Source: Chitinophagaceae bacterium (GTDB taxonomy: Bacteria > Bacteroidota > Bacteroidia > Chitinophagales > Chitinophagaceae). Taken from it: a DNA stretch of 5,974 nt. How positions within the stretch are numbered: the first letter of the stretch is position 1; each line of letters starts with the position of its first letter. The DNA lies in contig JALOMX010000145.1 in the NCBI GenBank assembly GCA_025455245.1, positions 1 to 5,974 on the forward strand, in the 5' to 3' direction. Below the pieces are notes generated by a model. That model had not been told where the DNA came from, made no database searches, and was given only the letters and a program-made list of their open reading frames with translations. Below are positions 5,414-5,974 of the stretch, in pieces. The position numbers and the translations under genes are program-made.

Positions 5414-5974
5414 ATGAAGGTTCAGTTATTCATTCCATGTTTCGTAGACCAATTGTACCCAGGTGTAGGTATGAATATGGTTAAGGTGCTCAAAAAAGCA
5501 GGTTGCAGCGTTACCTACAATGCTTCACAGACCTGTTGCGGTCAGCCTGCTTTTAATGCCGGATTTTGGGAAGATGCAAAAGATGTTTGCAGGAAGTTTA
5601 TTCATGACTTTGAAGGGGATGGGTTCATAGTGGCACCAAGCGCAAGTTGCACGGGATTTGTCAGAAATTATTATAGGAAATTATTTGATAAGCCCGAGGA
5701 CGAGGCAACGCTCGGGGCTTTGACGTCAAGGATGTTTGAGTTTACGGAATTTATGGTAAAAGTGTTGAAGGTAGAAAATGTGGGCGCGGTTTTTGAGTCC
5801 TCAGCAACCTACCACGACAGTTGTGCCGGATTACGTGAATGCCACATTAAGGAAGAGCCGCGCAAATTACTTGCTAACGTAGCCGGATTGACGCTTCGCG
5901 AAATGAACGATGTGGAGACCTGTTGTGGTTTTGGCGGCACCTTTGCCGTTAAGTTTCAACCCATCAGCAGTGCC
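5414..5974 (+). CDS. lutA: LutA/YkgE-type cysteine-rich (CCG-domain) Fe-S oxidoreductase subunit, 3'-truncated by window edge
   Basis: The ATG at 5414 opens a frame of 187 codons with no stop before the window ends. The start MKVQLFIPCFVDQ closely resembles LutA of Bacillus, which with LutB and LutC oxidises L-lactate to pyruvate. The sequence shows the two cysteine-rich repeats of the family. The first has Cys9, QTCCGQPA (Cys41-Cys42) and SCT (Cys79). The second has DSC (Cys137) and ETCCGFGGTFAVK (Cys170-Cys171). These bind a noncanonical Fe-S cluster in related heterodisulfide reductase subunits. About 50 C-terminal residues are expected beyond the edge. Assignment to lactate rather than glycolate or another 2-hydroxy acid depends on whether lutB and lutC follow, which cannot be seen. 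The 26-nt gap from ribH suggests possible co-transcription. Confidence 0.9.
   Translation, partial: MKVQLFIPCFVDQLYPGVGMNMVKVLKKAGCSVTYNASQTCCGQPAFNAGFWEDAKDVCRKFIHDFEGDGFIVAPSASCTGFVRNYYRKLFDKPEDEATLGALTSRMFEFTEFMVKVLKVENVGAVFESSATYHDSCAGLRECHIKEEPRKLLANVAGLTLREMNDVETCCGFGGTFAVKFQPISSA

Overview
This window looks like an ordinary chromosomal housekeeping segment from a member of the Bacteroidota, probably a Chitinophagales/Sphingobacteriia-type organism. The evidence is a TAnnTTTG-type promoter element about 20 nt upstream of several starts, weak or absent Shine-Dalgarno sequences, a Tgt whose zinc-ligand region diverges from the proteobacterial form, a recF-DUF721 pair, and moderate-to-low GC. 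The assignment is by recognition from the sequence alone; no database search was run.

Layout. (1) Positions 1-783, plus strand: the 3' two thirds of tgt, which makes queuosine in tRNA; its 5' end lies outside the window. (2) 909-1358, plus: a stand-alone two-CBS-domain protein. (3) 1365-1646, minus: a DUF721/DciA-like protein, with recF just upstream of it at 1758-2864, also minus; both act in DNA replication or repair. The CBS gene and dciA converge with only 6 bp between their stops. (4) 2993-3991, plus: pdhA, the pyruvate dehydrogenase E1 alpha subunit, divergent from recF. (5) 4111-4806, plus: a membrane-anchored TPR protein resembling YfgM, preceded by a leader full of short A/T-rich repeats and followed by a clear intrinsic terminator (4836-4864). 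(6) 4908-5387, plus: ribH (lumazine synthase, riboflavin pathway). (7) 5414-5974, plus: the 5' part of a LutA/YkgE-type cysteine-rich Fe-S protein, which runs off the right edge with no stop codon.

The genes do not form one pathway. The recF-dciA pair is the only functionally coherent neighbourhood (replication/repair). tgt, pdhA, ribH and lutA serve tRNA modification, central carbon metabolism, riboflavin synthesis and probably lactate oxidation. There is no mobile element, CRISPR array, RNA gene or defence system, and no gap between genes exceeds about 130 bp. I found no convincing undescribed system. The points most worth a second look are the loss of all four canonical zinc ligands in Tgt, the heptamer repeats ahead of the TPR gene, and the recurring promoter-element geometry.
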